Below are positions 44,482 through 56,674 of a DNA stretch of 64,000 bases, piece after piece. This stretch comes from Harmonia axyridis (taxonomy: Eukaryota > Arthropoda > Insecta > Coleoptera > Coccinellidae). Numbering within the stretch: the first letter of the stretch is position 1; every line of letters begins with the position of its first letter. The stretch covers positions 42,963,506 to 43,027,505 of the forward strand of contig NC_059505.1 of assembly GCF_914767665.1 (NCBI RefSeq), given 5' to 3'. The position numbers and the translations under genes were made by a program. The notes under the pieces are model-generated. The model was not told the origin of the DNA, did no database searches, and saw nothing but the letters and a program-made list of their open reading frames with translations.

Positions 44482-45419
44482 GGGTGTTTTTTTTCGAGGT
44501 ATATAACTTTAAGTTGGCATTACTCTTCAAGATGACGACCGATTCAACAGCGGTCAAGTGATTTATTCTCAGTTTGGTTTGGCAATTCATCGTGAATAGA
44601 CGTCACGCCTGAACAACGCTTGCAAATAGTGCAATTTTATTTCGAAAATAATGGTTCAGTGCGGAATACGTATCGCGCACTACGTCCATTTTATTTTGTT
44701 TAGCGATGAAGCTCACTTCTGGTTGAATGGCTACGTCAACAAACGGAACTGCCGCATTTGGAGTGAAGCTAATCCTCAAGTGTATGTCGAAACACCGTTA
44801 CATCCAGAAAAACTGACTGTTTGGTGCGCTTTAGGGGCTGGTGGAATCATTGGTCCGTACTTCTTCAAAACCGATGATGGCCAGAACGTTACAGTCGATG
44901 GTGATCGGTATAGAGCCATGATTACTAACTTTTTCATTCCTGAATTGAACAACCATGATGTCCAGGAGCTGTGTTCCCAAAAAGACGGCGCAACATGTCA
45001 CACAGCTCGTGCCACAATCGATTTATTGAAAGACACGTTTGGTGACCGCCTTATTTCACGTTTTGTACCTGTGAATTGGCCTCCAAGATCTTGTGATTTA
45101 ACAACGTTAGACTATTTTCTGTGGGGCTATGTAAAGTCATTGGTCTATGCGGATAAGCCACAAACCCTTGACCATTTGGAACAACATTAGCCGTGTAATT
45201 GCCGATATACGGGCACAAATGTTGGAAAAAGTCATCGAAAATTGGACGTCCAGATTGGACTACATCCGAGCCAGCCGTGGCGGTCATATGCCAGAAATCA
45301 TATTTAAAATGTAATGCCACAAGATTATCTTGCGGATAAATAAAATTCATGTCAATCGAATAATGATAATAAATAATTTTATTGCAATTTGAAGTTCTAT
45401 AGCTCTAAAAAAAACACCC
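44482..45419 (+). mobile_element. DD41D (rosa-like) element with both ends, internally deleted
   Basis: The inverted repeats are GGGTGTTTTTTTTCGAGGTA at the left and GCTCTAAAAAAAACACCC at the right. The N-terminal start MTPEQRLQIVQFYFENNG is recognisable near 44605-44660 after frame correction. It then jumps to the catalytic domain (44651-45190 ORF). The aspartates are in LFSDEAHFWL (about 44705), QKDGATCHTA (about 44984) and TTLDYFLWG (about 45110), with 41 residues between the last two. The DNA-binding half is deleted at nearly the same place as in the copy at 13963. A stop after QTLDHLEQH truncates the C-terminus. Catalytic residues are intact but the protein is not complete. Confidence 0.9.
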
Positions 45420-46290
45420 TTCATTTGATTGTTCTTCTTGTTACCCTCATTTAGTCTCAATTCGTGTAATGTACTTCTCACCAGGCATATATTAATCAAT
45501 TTTCTACTTGAAAAAGAAATTAATGGTACTTCTGAACAACTGTATTATCTACTTCACAAAATCAGATAAACAAGAGCTCCATGTTTCTCATTGCATTTCA
45601 AAACAAAATATCCACCGATGAATATCGACCAAAGAAATCGAAGAAGCTTTCCAAGGGCGGCTATTTTTATTTTCCAATAACTCCGATGACATGAATTTTC
45701 CAACATTGAAGGCAATTTGGGTATAATGAGTATATTATATGTTGTAAATAACAATTTTATTGGACTGGGTTGTAGTTAACTCTAGTATAAGACACGCTTG
45801 TCAAACAGCTAAGGGTAATAAGTTTTGCATGATTGAGGTGTATTCAACTGAAGGCAATTAGGTAAGTGTTGTACCGAAATAAACAATAATGAATAATTCA
45901 TTAATTTCAGCCTTTTCACTAACAATTCACTTCGCTGATGTAATATTTACTTCCTACAAGATTGTAGGAAAGATATATGCTAACGAAGTCAATCTCGATA
46001 ATGAGTGTACCTAATTCATTTGAATATGAATGAGTTCAAAGAACCATTGTTGGAAGTACTGAAGTAGGAGGGCTGCAAGAATTTATCTGTAGCTGTGATC
46101 TTCGATTACATCAAAAAGAAAACATTGTAGAGTTTATTCTGTGGATTCTAAGGAACAAGTAGCTGAATATCTGTTATTTTCAGCCTTTTACGAAAATAAA
46201 ATTGAAACTATTACTTTTTGCAGGTCATCATCAAGATGAATTTTCAGTGGCATAGTAGCCAAAGAATAATAGGATCAAGAAACCTGATCA
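45420..46290. other. Unassigned AT-rich stretch
   Basis: No gene, RNA or repeat recognised. Confidence 0.4.
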
Positions 46291-46292
46291 TA

Positions 46293-47427
46293 TTAGGCCA
46301 ATTGACAAGTCCCCGGTCTGATGCACAGATGGCGTTGCTAGTATTAAATCCATATGATTTTTAGTTAGTACCAACCTTCAAACGATACGTGTCAAAATTT
46401 GACAGCATTTCGACCATTAGTTTGTGAGATATTGCGATGTGAGTGTACAACTTTTGTTATTTGAAAAAAGATGAAAAAAGATGGAGCAAAATTTTCGCTT
46501 GATGAAGAGTTTCCGGAGTCTGCGCCAGGAAAATCAACCATAATTGATTGGTATGCTAAGTTTAAACGTGGTGAAATGAGCACCGAAGACGGTGAACGCC
46601 GTGGACACCCAAAAGAAGCTGTCACCGACGAAAAAATCAAAAAGTTCACAAAATAATTTTGAATGACGGTAAAGTGAAGTTGATGGAGGTAGCATACATT
46701 GTGAAGATTGTGGACTGCACATGATAAACCGAATCCAAAGCAAGGAAAAACACAGCAGTTAGCTGGCAAGGTTACGGCATCTGATTCTGGGATGCGCAAG
46801 GTATAATATTAATTGATTACCTCCAAAAGGGCCAAACTATCAACATCGACTATTATATAGCGTTATTGTATCGTTTAATGTATGAAATCGTTAAAAAACG
46901 GTCCCATTTGAGGTAAAAAAAGGTGCTGTTTCATCAAGACAATGCCCCGTGTCACAAATCGATGAAAACAATAGCAAATTGCATGAATTGGGCTTCGAAT
47001 TGCTTCTGCATCCACCGTATTCGCCAGATCTGGCCCCCAGCGACTTTTTCCTGTTCTCAGACCTCAAAAGAATGCTCGCTGGAAAGAAATTTAGCACCAA
47101 TGAAGAAGAAATCTTCGAAACTGAGGCCTATTATGGAGCGAAAGACAAATCGTACAGCAAAAATGGTATCGAAAGGTTGAAAGATATAAGCTATAATCGC
47201 TGTATCGCCCTCGAAGAACTATGTTGAATATAAGTTGTTTAGATAGAAATCATCTCAAAAAAAACTTTTAGAAAAGTCAAGTTTAGTAATCATCACCTCG
47301 TGAGACAATTTCTTTGCATGTTGGACGTAGAATGATGGTATGTTCAAACTGAATGTTGAAAAACATTGAATTTTGCCAAAAAAATGTGTTTCATCATGGT
47401 AGACCAGAGACTTTTCAATTGGCCTGT
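46293..47427 (+). mobile_element. irritans-subfamily mariner with both ends, deleted and interrupted (copy M4)
   Basis: Both inverted repeats are present with TA at 46291-46292 and 47428-47429. N-terminal residues FSLDEEFPESAPGKSTIIDW and KFKRGEMSTEDGERR are readable at 46488-46610. A deletion near 46708 removes the helix-turn-helix end and the first aspartate. The C-terminal half reads again from FHQDNAPCHKS (about 46930) through SPDLAPSDFFLFSDLKRMLA (47020-47080). About 145 bp of unrelated sequence (47228-47372) sits between the stop codon and the 3' inverted repeat, where other copies have about 30 bp. Confidence 0.9.
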
Positions 47428-47429
47428 TA

Positions 47430-48105
47430 GGTACCTAGTCACTCCATGTGTCAAAGCATCCTAGAAAACCAATAAAAGAGCAATAAATCTCCCTCTCCAT
47501 CCCTTCAAGCTGATCAATCGATCTCCCTATAATCACAATGTTCGCAGATGTGAACATGCCAGGAAGTTTTAGGCTTCTGCAGCTATTTATAACATGTCGG
47601 AAAACCGAAACTAGTTCGAGAGTTATTTAAACGCGTCGAAACAATTCGACGCCAGGGGAAGGGCGCCTGTATTTGTCGGCGGAGGATATCTAAAGCCCCC
47701 CGGCCACGTCGAGATGTCGGTAAGGGAAAGCTGGAATAGTTGCGAACCTGCCTCCGGATCAGATAACCGAGGATCGTGGTATCTAGATACGATCGAGCAC
47801 CCTAATTCCCGGATATGTAAACCGCGAATCGAAATTAGGGTGGGTCAAATATTCGGCGAATTTTAGTTATATGTACAGAGCTTTATACCCTCTTCGCATT
47901 TTAAGGTGAGGAGATGTGGAGGGGTTGGAAATACCACCTCAACTAGAATTGATGGATTCGTGCATACTTTTCGTCATACTTTGCGATCGGTTGGTTCAAT
48001 GGTCTCTGAGAATATTCAGCTTGTTTGAAGCTGATATTTTTCTATTTTAGTGACTATCAGGAATGAGTAGTGTGGTTGAATTAACTCTATATCCTGATGT
48101 GAAAA
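47430..48105. other. Unassigned stretch, GC-rich core
   Basis: No gene recognised. 47600-47830 is GC- and CpG-rich compared with neighbours and may be conserved non-coding DNA. Confidence 0.3.
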
Positions 48106-48109
48106 GCCC

Positions 48110-49210
48110 TAAGCAATAACAATAACAAGGTCTATGTAGTCTGGGTTCAACTCACTACTATAACGTTCACGGTCACTCAGGAAATGAAGAGACCAACACG
48201 CTTGCCAGAAAAGGAGTACAAACTTATTTCATTGGCTCAGAATATTTTTGTGGTATAGACCCTACAAGAAAGAATTTCAGGATAAAGAGAAACACTCTGG
48301 CGGAGTATTCCTGGGTTCGATCATTCTGAAAAGTTTTTTTGAAAACTTTGATACTATAAGATCTAAGAAGTATCTGGATCTTAGCAAGAATATGCTGCAC
48401 CTCCTCTCTGGATACCTTACAGGGTATTATCACTTAGGAAGCACCTCATAGGAGCAAAAAACGACAAGTACAGAGGTGAAAAGAGGTGACGGAATGCCTC
48501 GTCTTCGCTAGCCAAAGCTGACAATTTTTTGAACAAGAGTCTTGTAGTTGTGAGGAAGTAACTTTCTTGAATCAGACACTGGAATTCATTAGAACTCAGA
48601 AACTAGAAAGCAAGCTACAGACGAAATTGAATAATGAAGAAAACAGAACCCTTCTTGGATCCAAATCTGAATATAATCTAAGGTTATACGGGCTAAGGTT
48701 GAGGCTATCCATTTCCCTTAGAGAACAAACACTTAGTCTTACTGGTAGAAACCCTAAGTGCCTGTATGTGTCTTCAAGAGACAGTTCCAAAAGGAATATC
48801 GAAGAAGGGCAAGACATATAGACTGTAAGGTCAAGAAAGGAATTTGATCAAATGTTCAAAGCTCTATTCTGACTTGAGAATGTTGTAATACTATGAAACA
48901 TCTGACCAGAGGCAAAAATGTGCCTCTGCTATGGGTGAAAGAGAACAGTGGAAGTGAATGCAATGCAAAATTCGATGAACTTGCAGATAAGGCATGAAGA
49001 GTAACGCTTGCAAGACCTAAATGCTTCTGTGGGGGTATATAGGAACGCTATATAGCAACTATTCAGCAATAGGACATCAGAAAAAAAGATTATCTTATGA
49101 GAGCAACTGGAGAAACACATCTGGAAGTGGGAAAGCTGAAACATACTACCTGGGTAAACCTGTATGGAATACTGAAAAAGTGATAGACAAGATGTTGTCA
49201 AACATATAAA
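48110..49210 (+). mobile_element. RNase H LINE relic(s)
   Basis: The plus strand reads NKVYVVWV, then a decayed 'GHSGNEET', then LARKGVQT at about 48125-48220, as in the RNase H domain of the family. The tail YLDLSKNMLHLLSGYL follows at about 48370-48420. A second piece near 48950-49030 has 'KFDELADKA' and VTLARPKCFCG, matching the same domain in the copy at 28.7 kb, so two fragments may be joined. 48567-48821 in between is open but unrecognised. The copies are dead. Confidence 0.55.
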
Positions 49211-50090
49211 TTTGGTAGTAAAGGTCTTCGGAAATTGCAAAGCAGAGGGAAAAGATCAAACCAATCGCAGTTTTGATTGGCAAAAGTGTTGCCAAATCGA
49301 TCCCCATCTAAACAAAACCATGAGCAAGACTTGCTAGAGTGGAGATACTTAAATTTCTTATTTCCCCAGCTGTATACTTCAACAAATTGGACATTTCCGA
49401 TTAAAAGGAGACTTCAGCACTCCAAAAACTGAAACAAATAGATCGCACATCCCTCAGGACCTCCCCAAACGCAAACCTAACCTCCTCCACGCCTCCAAAC
49501 AATAACGTTTCGCATCGCCGCGGCCGCAAACATTCGCGCGCGATCTGAATATCGAACGGACTCACGGGAAATACCACCTGATTGAGAGGGAAATTCCCCG
49601 TGGAAAATTTCCAGTGGCGGCATTCCATCCGACTGATTGTTAATCAGGTTTTTGTCGGCGAGATTCGCGAGATTGGGCGTTTTTCCGATGGTGGAAAGCT
49701 CGGTTTTCGCAGTTTTCCCGAGATTTGTTCTGGGGACGGCGACAGATGTCTTTCCGATCGGAGAACTTTCGATTATGCCGGAGTTATTCGGGTGAGAGGC
49801 GGTGTGTTTCACACAAGAATTCCGGGTGGGATTTTTTTTATTGCCTGCCTTCGGCTATTCGAGCGGGGAATGATTGGGGGAATTTTTTTATAGGGTTCTT
49901 CGGTATGTTTCCGTTTTGATATGCGGACAGTTTCTTGACACACTTCCGGTTCTTTGTGCATTTCCGGGTTTGTTGTTGTTGTTGTTAATTTTGATGGGCG
50001 ATAAAAAGTTTAGAATTTGGGCTTGGGTTTGCAGAGAGTGCACTTTTATTTTGCTATTAATTATATAAGTGTAGATCGACTACGGATTCA
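49211..50090. other. Unassigned stretch with a CpG-rich core
   Basis: 49430-49760 is CpG-rich (for example GCATCGCCGCGGCCGCAAAC) and open on both strands (49812-49477 minus, 49582-49893 plus). No domain is recognised. A promoter or CpG island is possible. Confidence 0.35.
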
Positions 50091-50094
50091 TCAA

Positions 50095-50895
50095 GCCAAG
50101 TAGCTTTACATTTTAACCAACTACTCGACTTGAAAATCAAGCTCGTGAAAAATAACATACTTGAGCTTGACTCGACTTGATTTTAGATATTTATTGCTTT
50201 ACTTGATATCAAGCTACTTGATATTACTTGAGCTTGCTATGCACGCGTTGTACGGCATATCGTGCGTGCTTTGACTAAATAAAAAGATTCTTCGAGTGCC
50301 GAGAGACTGAAGCATTCGCCAGTGTGGCTTTAATAGTAGTTTTCTCACATTTCTATGGAATCTATTGGTAGATTTTGGTAACTTCAGAAATATCTTTTCA
50401 AACTTGACTAAAATGACAAAGGATTTTTTATCAACGCCAGCTATTTCAGCTCCTTTGGAAAGACAATTTTTCAGAGCTGCACTCATAGTTACAAGAACCC
50501 GCAATAGGTTAGGCGACAAATCTATAAGATGCCTCATGTGTCTTAGATCCTGGATCGAAAATTATGATATCGAACAAAGCCTGGAGGTTTCTCAATATAA
50601 AGAAACTAAATTTTTATTATTTTCCATTTTGTTATGATTTATAGTGATTCAATTTATGTTTCTATTTCAAAAAAGTTGATATTTTCGGTTCTTTTATTAT
50701 ATAAGTTTGATAAATAACAGTGTTTTTTGCAAGGTTCCTTCTCATTCCATCATTTTTCCATTGACGTGACACTGCACGATAAAACTGCTAAAAGTTTGAT
50801 ATGATTCAAGTACTTGATAAATAAATACTTGAGCTTGACTTGAAATCAAGTCAAGCTCAAGCCAAGTAGCTTGAAAATCAAGCCAAGCCGTGAAT
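50095..50895 (+). mobile_element. hAT-family transposon relic, copy 3 (longest)
   Basis: Both sides carry the CTTGA/TCAAG-rich tracts: 50120-50240 at the left and 50800-50890 at the right, where AAGTCAAGCTCAAGCCAAGT occurs. Between them the frame at 50365-50637 encodes the hAT C-terminal dimerisation segment with PLERQFFRAALIVTRTRNRL and GDKSIRCLMCLRSW. CAAGCCAAGTAGCTT occurs near both ends (50094 and 50860). This copy defines the element as a short, internally deleted hAT derivative of about 800 bp. Confidence 0.75.
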
Positions 50896-52127
50896 CTCCA
50901 AGTTCGATCGAGATGTAAATTTGGATTTGGATGTAAAATTTATTGAATTCATGTAGAATCCATTGAAATTTATATTCTAGAAAACAAATAGTTTCAAAAT
51001 TATCAATGAACAAACAGAACTGTGTTATTACAAAATATTCAACGCGCCGAAATCCTACACATCCACATAATGGTCAAAAATGCTTTCTCCTCCTTTACCT
51101 AATTTCATAGCCCTTTTTCGGTGTTTGTTATCACCTTTTTTGTACTTGAATTCATATGAATACTCTTATTATACCATTTATAGAACCTTCAGTATCTGAA
51201 GATATGCAATTCGCATGTTGTTAGCATCAAATTTTTTATCGTAAAAACATTGAGTAAAACATAATACTTGTTCAAATGAAAATTGACTCATCTGTCCAAC
51301 TCAATCTTCAACCAATTCTCCCCCTAAAAAACTCCCAACATTAAGCGAATCGACGCGATTACTTCCCAACTACACGAAAAAAAGAGAGAACGAGATATGA
51401 ATAAGACTTGGAGAATTCGATTCGAGGATTAGAAAGCGAAACATCTCCGAGATAATTGCTCGAAATAGCAGCTTTCCAATCCCATTTCCTCGCAGTGGAA
51501 CAGGAAGAGAGCTTGCCAGCATCCCTTTCCACCGATAATCCACCACCCCCCACCCCTCTTACCAGAGTTCTGCAGTCCTCATTGTGCGTCTTTTGCGGAT
51601 AATTGGCATCTATACTTGCGACAATTCGCGTCTTCGGCGTCGTCCCATATTCGACGCTTCCATCGCGTCGTTTTCCATTCGCGAATTAAACCTTGAAATT
51701 TGGCCCAGAAAGTTTCTTAGGGGGTGAGAGAGAGAAGAAAAAGAGAGGGGTGCATCAAGATGATGAGCTTACTCGGGTTAAACTACGCGGTGGAGAAGTT
51801 TCCCCGAAAGATTTTCCATGGCCTGCTCTGGGGATTTTGGGATGGACCTACGAAATTTTGTGAACGAGGGGGTAGTAAGTGTTTCAAATATTGTGTAAGG
51901 GTGGATGTGACTCGATTAAATTAATAAGTAGAAAGGAAGGGTTTCAGCTGGTTCTATAAGTTCATAACATGAAAGTTATGAGCTTACAAGATTCTCGAAA
52001 AACAGGAAACTACCCTTCAGAAATATTGTGATAAATTCATGTTTCATTCACTGTCACATATCAAGTGACACTGAATAATACTTATCAAGTGAATGCTTTG
52101 CTTGCACAGTATTTTTTCCATAAAATA
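50896..52127. other. Unassigned stretch
   Basis: No gene recognised. 51530-51730 is GC-richer, and the plus frame at 51724-51924 has no domain. The rest is AT-rich. Confidence 0.35.
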
Positions 52128-52796
52128 ATAGTATATTATTCAACGAGCGGTAATATAGGTCATAACTCACGCAGATGAATTCATCAAGTGAGTTATGACC
52201 ATCACCGCGAGTTGAAAACTATACTTCATCTAGGACTATATCAATAAATACTAGAAACAAATACAGACTTAGAATATAGATAGAAGGAACGGAAAGTGAA
52301 CATTTGCGCTCGATATCGAATACAAGAGAGATGGAAACTTAGTGTTGCCAATCACAATCAATCTACCTTCGGCTAGCTCGAATCCAGTACAGAGTACAGA
52401 GATGAAATTTTATTGAAAAACCTCAAAAGTTACCTATAAACGTCAAAATTATCAAGGTGACATTCCTCCCCTCAATAACAATAATGGAAAGTTCCCTTTC
52501 GGCCAACCGAATATAAGCACAGAAGTATAGAAGCACAGAGCCATCTTTTCCGATTTATTATAGTGAGTTATAGCAGTGAGTTATTATAACTCACGTTGTT
52601 TGTTAATAGATACTATTAATTGCTCATAAGGAGTTAAATAATGAATATATGATACAATAGGAGTAGATAAAAGTACATATTCATCTTTTCCGATTTATTA
52701 GTAGTGAGTTATTATAACTCACGCTGATTGTTAGTAGATACTATGAATTGCTCAAAAGCAGTTGAATAATGACTATATTATTCAATAGGAGTAGAT
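52128..52796. repeat. MITE-like repeat, copy 2 (about 670 bp)
   Basis: It matches 42684-43525 from ATAGTATATTATTCAACGAG to the terminal TTGAATAATG segment. Compared with copy 1 it lacks the CpG-rich inner hairpin and a central part. Its right end is duplicated: the ATCTTTTCCGATTTATTA to TCAATAGGAGTAGAT block occurs at about 52543-52670 and again at 52684-52795. Confidence 0.8.
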
Positions 52797-52799
52797 GAA

Positions 52800-53500
52800 T
52801 AATGTTTTATAAATACTCTTCGCCCCATTTCGAAATAAGTTCACTAAAATTCCATCTCTATTGTTATTCTCTGTGCACTGAAATAAACCCACAAAACATT
52901 AGTGTATTCCTCCGTGATAGAAAACATAAACTCTACAAATAGAAAACGATCATCAAAAATGCAACTACGATACAAGCCCATCAAAAGTTCATTCGACACC
53001 CCCCGCAGAGCACAGAATCCCTTGCAAGGCCATCAAATCAACTCGGGATATTTATTCTAGTTATTGACACGCCCGCATCAACGTGGCAACTTCACTTTAC
53101 GACCACTTCAGGTTATTATACCCGGACCGTATAACATAAGGATATTTTGTTCTTATGGCCAATATCGGTTAGTGTATATAAGGTCGCTCCTCGCTTTGTT
53201 TGGTCATTAATAGACTTGGAATTAGAGGTCCATTTACGAAGAACTCTCCGGAGTATTTATTCGCCATCAGTGATACACGAAACACAGTAATTTTATCGCC
53301 ACTTGGCCCTTTATATACTGGGACTCTCACAGCTCGATTAATGTAGAAAATTGCGTGGGGATCCAGAAGACTTTATGTGAAGTCTGCTTCGAAGATTACG
53401 GTCCATGCATCACAGATCATTTTGAGAATAAAAACATTCAGTAACTGATGATGATGATGATGATTTTGAAGAATGGTAAAACTTATTATGTACTAACAAA
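52800..53500. other. Unassigned stretch
   Basis: No gene recognised. A short GAT trinucleotide run lies at 53446-53466. Confidence 0.35.
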
Positions 53501-53501
53501 A

Positions 53502-54177
53502 CGCTTTGGATTCGGTTTATCGTGTGCAGTCCACTCAGCCATGTTTCATCCATTGTCACATATCGACGCAAAAATTCAGGTTGATTGCACTTAAACAGCT
53601 TCAAACTCTGCTCAGAATCATTGACACGTTGTTGCTTTTGAAAGATTGTGAGTTCGCGCGGCACCCATTCTGCACGCAGCTTTCTCATGTACAAATATTC
53701 GTGAATGATATGATGCACACGTTCAGATGATATCTTTTTAATGTCTGCTATCTCGATCAACTTTACTTTAAGGTCATTCAAAATTATTTTGTGATTTTTT
53801 TTTATTTTTTCGTCAGTGACAGCCTTTTTTTTTGGCGTACACTGCATTCGCCGTCTTCAGTGCACATTTCACCACGTTTAAACTTAGCATACCAATCAAT
53901 GATGGTTGATTTTCCTCCTCATCAAGCCAAGATTCAGCTTCAACTGTATTTTTCCCTTCAAAAAGCAATATTTAATAAGCACACGAAATTCTTTTTTTTT
54001 CTATATTTTTCTAAATAACAAAAGTACTCACAATGCAATATCTCACAACCTAATGGTCGGACTGTTGTCAAATTTTGACACGTATCGTTTGAAGGTGGGT
54101 ACTAACTAAAAATCGTATGGATTTATTACAAGCACCGCCATCTGCGCATCAGACCGGGAACTTTTTAATTGGCCTAA
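53502..54177 (-). mobile_element. irritans-subfamily mariner, 3'-truncated, minus strand (copy M5)
   Basis: The 5' inverted repeat is at the right end (complement of CTTTTTAATTGGCCTAA), followed by TA at 54178-54179. The minus strand encodes KLIEIADIKKISSERVHHII, then EYLYMRKLRAEWVPRELT, to the first aspartate in YVTMDETW. It then jumps to the SGLHTINRIQ frame and ends near 53502. The second and third aspartates and the 3' end are missing, and the N-terminus is frameshifted. Confidence 0.88.
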
Positions 54178-54179
54178 TA

Positions 54180-55410
54180 CCTTGTGTCATCATTCAAAAT
54201 GAAACCAAGAATCTCAGTGACAAAAAGAATACCCAGTAATAAAGGATTCATCAAAACAATTTTTTGGATACAGGTCTTTTTCTGACGTTTGTTATCGATG
54301 AGGTAAAATGAGCGTCTATATGTAAGGCATAACATGTGGTAAAACTAACCCTTGAATGTACTGCACTGTGGTGAAGTTGCATCTGATGAACAACAAAAGC
54401 AACGTGTTCCTTGAAGCAATAGCCACCCATACAAAATCAGTAACAGTGTGATGCACTTGCCTTAGAATGAAAAATTGAGAATCTTGTCTTTCACCACGTC
54501 ATCTTTCATGGCTAGACAAGAATCTCGAATGAAAAACCACTATTTTAAGTGATGAATTCAGCTAAAGAAAGCGACGTGGTGAAAGACAACATCCTCAATT
54601 TTCCATGGAAAGACCACACTCGCACAGAATCATGAAAAGGTGACAATTGCTGGTGGAAGTACATCACCTGTGGTGTTTATTAGAGACAAGAAGACCTATG
54701 CCTAATAGTGTCTTTTGTATGAATCTCTTAAGGAAATCAACACGGAATCACCCTAATCAGCCTAATTGGAACGATATATGAAGCTGTCTAACCAGAACCA
54801 CAAGCGATTCCAAGACTGAAAGCTGAGATGCTGAGGTTTCAACCCTTCTCTGAGAGCCAATCAATCAACCCTCAATTCCAACCACAACAAATTGAACCAA
54901 CACTTTAATGTTAAAAAAATTCGATTGTAACAGGGGTGTCGAACGATCCGACAACAAGACGTGAACGTGCGGAAGCCCAAATCCAGAAATACATCTGTCT
55001 ATTCGAGATGACACTAACGCAATTAATTGCACACTGTAAATACGGAGTCGGGTGAAGTGCAGCGGATGAGTCAAGTTATACGAAACTTCTGACAGAGACC
55101 GAGAGATGTTGTAATTGAAGATTGTTGTCACCCGAAACCGAGCAGAAATGTAATTAAATGGGGCAGTGCCAGTGAGAACCGAAGCCGAGAGGAGAACGAA
55201 GACTCCGAATATAATTCAGTTTCCTGGAGAACACGGTGTGATGGTTGTTTCTTCGGAGGAGACGGGAAAGTGACGATCGACTACGAGGCCAGTTTTTTTA
55301 TACAGGTTTTACTCTATTAGTTGTGCCTTTTAAAGGGTGTTAAGTTCAATTGGAGATTAATGAATTTTGTTAGTGAATGGAATGATCTACAGTCTTAATT
55401 TGTCATACTG
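54180..55410. other. Unassigned stretch with a hairpin
   Basis: No gene recognised apart from the inverted repeat at 54471-54602. 54930-55280 is mildly GC-rich with a minus-strand frame (55131-54865) of unknown nature. Confidence 0.35.
54471..54602. repeat. Inverted repeat with arms of about 37 bp
   Basis: The left arm contains TTGTCTTTCACCACGTCATC and the right arm GACGTGGTGAAAGACAAC. Both are flanked by AAAATTGAG and CTCAATTTT. The loop is about 58 nt. It is probably a small MITE or the basis of a hairpin transcript. Confidence 0.75.
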
Positions 55411-56672
55411 TTAGGCCAATTGAAAAGTACCCGGTCTGATGAACAGATGACGGTGTTAGTATTGAATCCATATGACTTTTAAGTGACACCAACCTTCAAA
55501 TGATACGTGTGTGATATTGCGTTGTGAGTGTAGCTACTTTTGTTATTTGAAGAAAGATGAAGAAAAAAGAATTTCGTGTGCTGATAAAATATTGTTTTCT
55601 GAAGGGAAAAATACAGTTGAACAAAATTCTTGGCTGGATGGAGAGTTTCGGGGTCTGCACCAGGAAGGTCAACTATCATTGCTTGGTATGCTGAGTTTGA
55701 ACGTAGTGAAATGAGCACCGAAGACGGAGAATGCAGTGGACACCCAAAAGAAGCTGTCACCGACGGAAAAATCAAAAAAGTTCACAAAATAATTTTTGAA
55801 TGACCGTAAAGTGAAATTGATCGAGATGGCAGACATTGGGAAGATATCATCTGAACGTGTACATCATATCATTCACCAATATTTGTACATGAGAAAGCTG
55901 TGTGCAAAATGGGTGCCGCGCCAGCTCACAATCGATCAAAAGCAACAACGTGTTAGTGATTCTGAGCAGTTTTTGAAGCTGTTTAAGTGCAATAAACCTG
56001 AATTTTTGCGTCGATATGTGACAATGGATGAAACATGGCTGCATCATTTCACTCCGGAGTTCAATGAATAGTCAGCTGAGTAGACTGCACAGGATGAACC
56101 GAATCCAAACCGAGGAAAAAACTCAACAGTCAGCTGACAAGGTTTTGGGAACAGTATTCTGGGAATGCGCAAGGTATAATATTCATTGATTACCTCCAAA
56201 AGGGCCAGACCATCAACAGCGATTTTAATATAGCGTTATTGGGTCTTTAGAGGATGAAATCGTAAAAAACATCCTCATTTTAAGAAAAAAAAGTGCTGTT
56301 TCATCAAGACAATGCGCCGTGTCACAAATCGATGGAAACAATGGCAAACAATCGCGTGAATTGGGCTTCGAATTGCTTCTGCATCCACCGTATTTGCCAG
56401 ATCTGTCCCCCAGCGACTTTTTTCTGTTCTCAGACCTCGAAAGAATGCTCGCTGGAAAGAAATTCAGCGCCAATGAAGAAGTAATCGCCGTAACTTGGGC
56501 CTATTTTGAAGCGAAAGACAAATCGTACTACAAAAATGATATAGAAAAGTTGGAAGATCGCTATAATCGCTGTATCGCCTTCGAAGGCAACTATGTTGAA
56601 TAATTGAATCGAATTATGCCAAAAAAAAATGTGTTTTACTATGGTAGACCGGGGATTTTTCAATTGGCCTGT
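55411..56672 (+). mobile_element. irritans-subfamily mariner, full length but degenerate (copy M6)
   Basis: At 1262 bp this is the only copy with both ends and no large deletion. The 3' end GGATTTTTCAATTGGCCTGT is followed by TA, while the 5' flank is TG, so the target duplication is degraded. The N-terminus is frameshifted near 55650. The helix-turn-helix KLIEMADIGKISSERVHHII lies near 55808-55870. The first aspartate is in YVTMDETWLHHF (about 56027), the second in FHQDNAPCHK (about 56308) and the third in LSPSDFFLFSDL (about 56415). There are 34 residues between the last two when the reading frame is followed, the DD34D mariner pattern. Stops after FTPEFNE and frameshifts around 56150-56290 and 56345 make it inactive. 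Confidence 0.93.
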
Positions 56673-56674
56673 TA

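Noticed and set aside
48567..48821. 84-codon frame between two LINE fragments as a gene
   Set aside because: It is surrounded by LINE relic sequence and has no recognised domain, so it is probably decayed LINE sequence.
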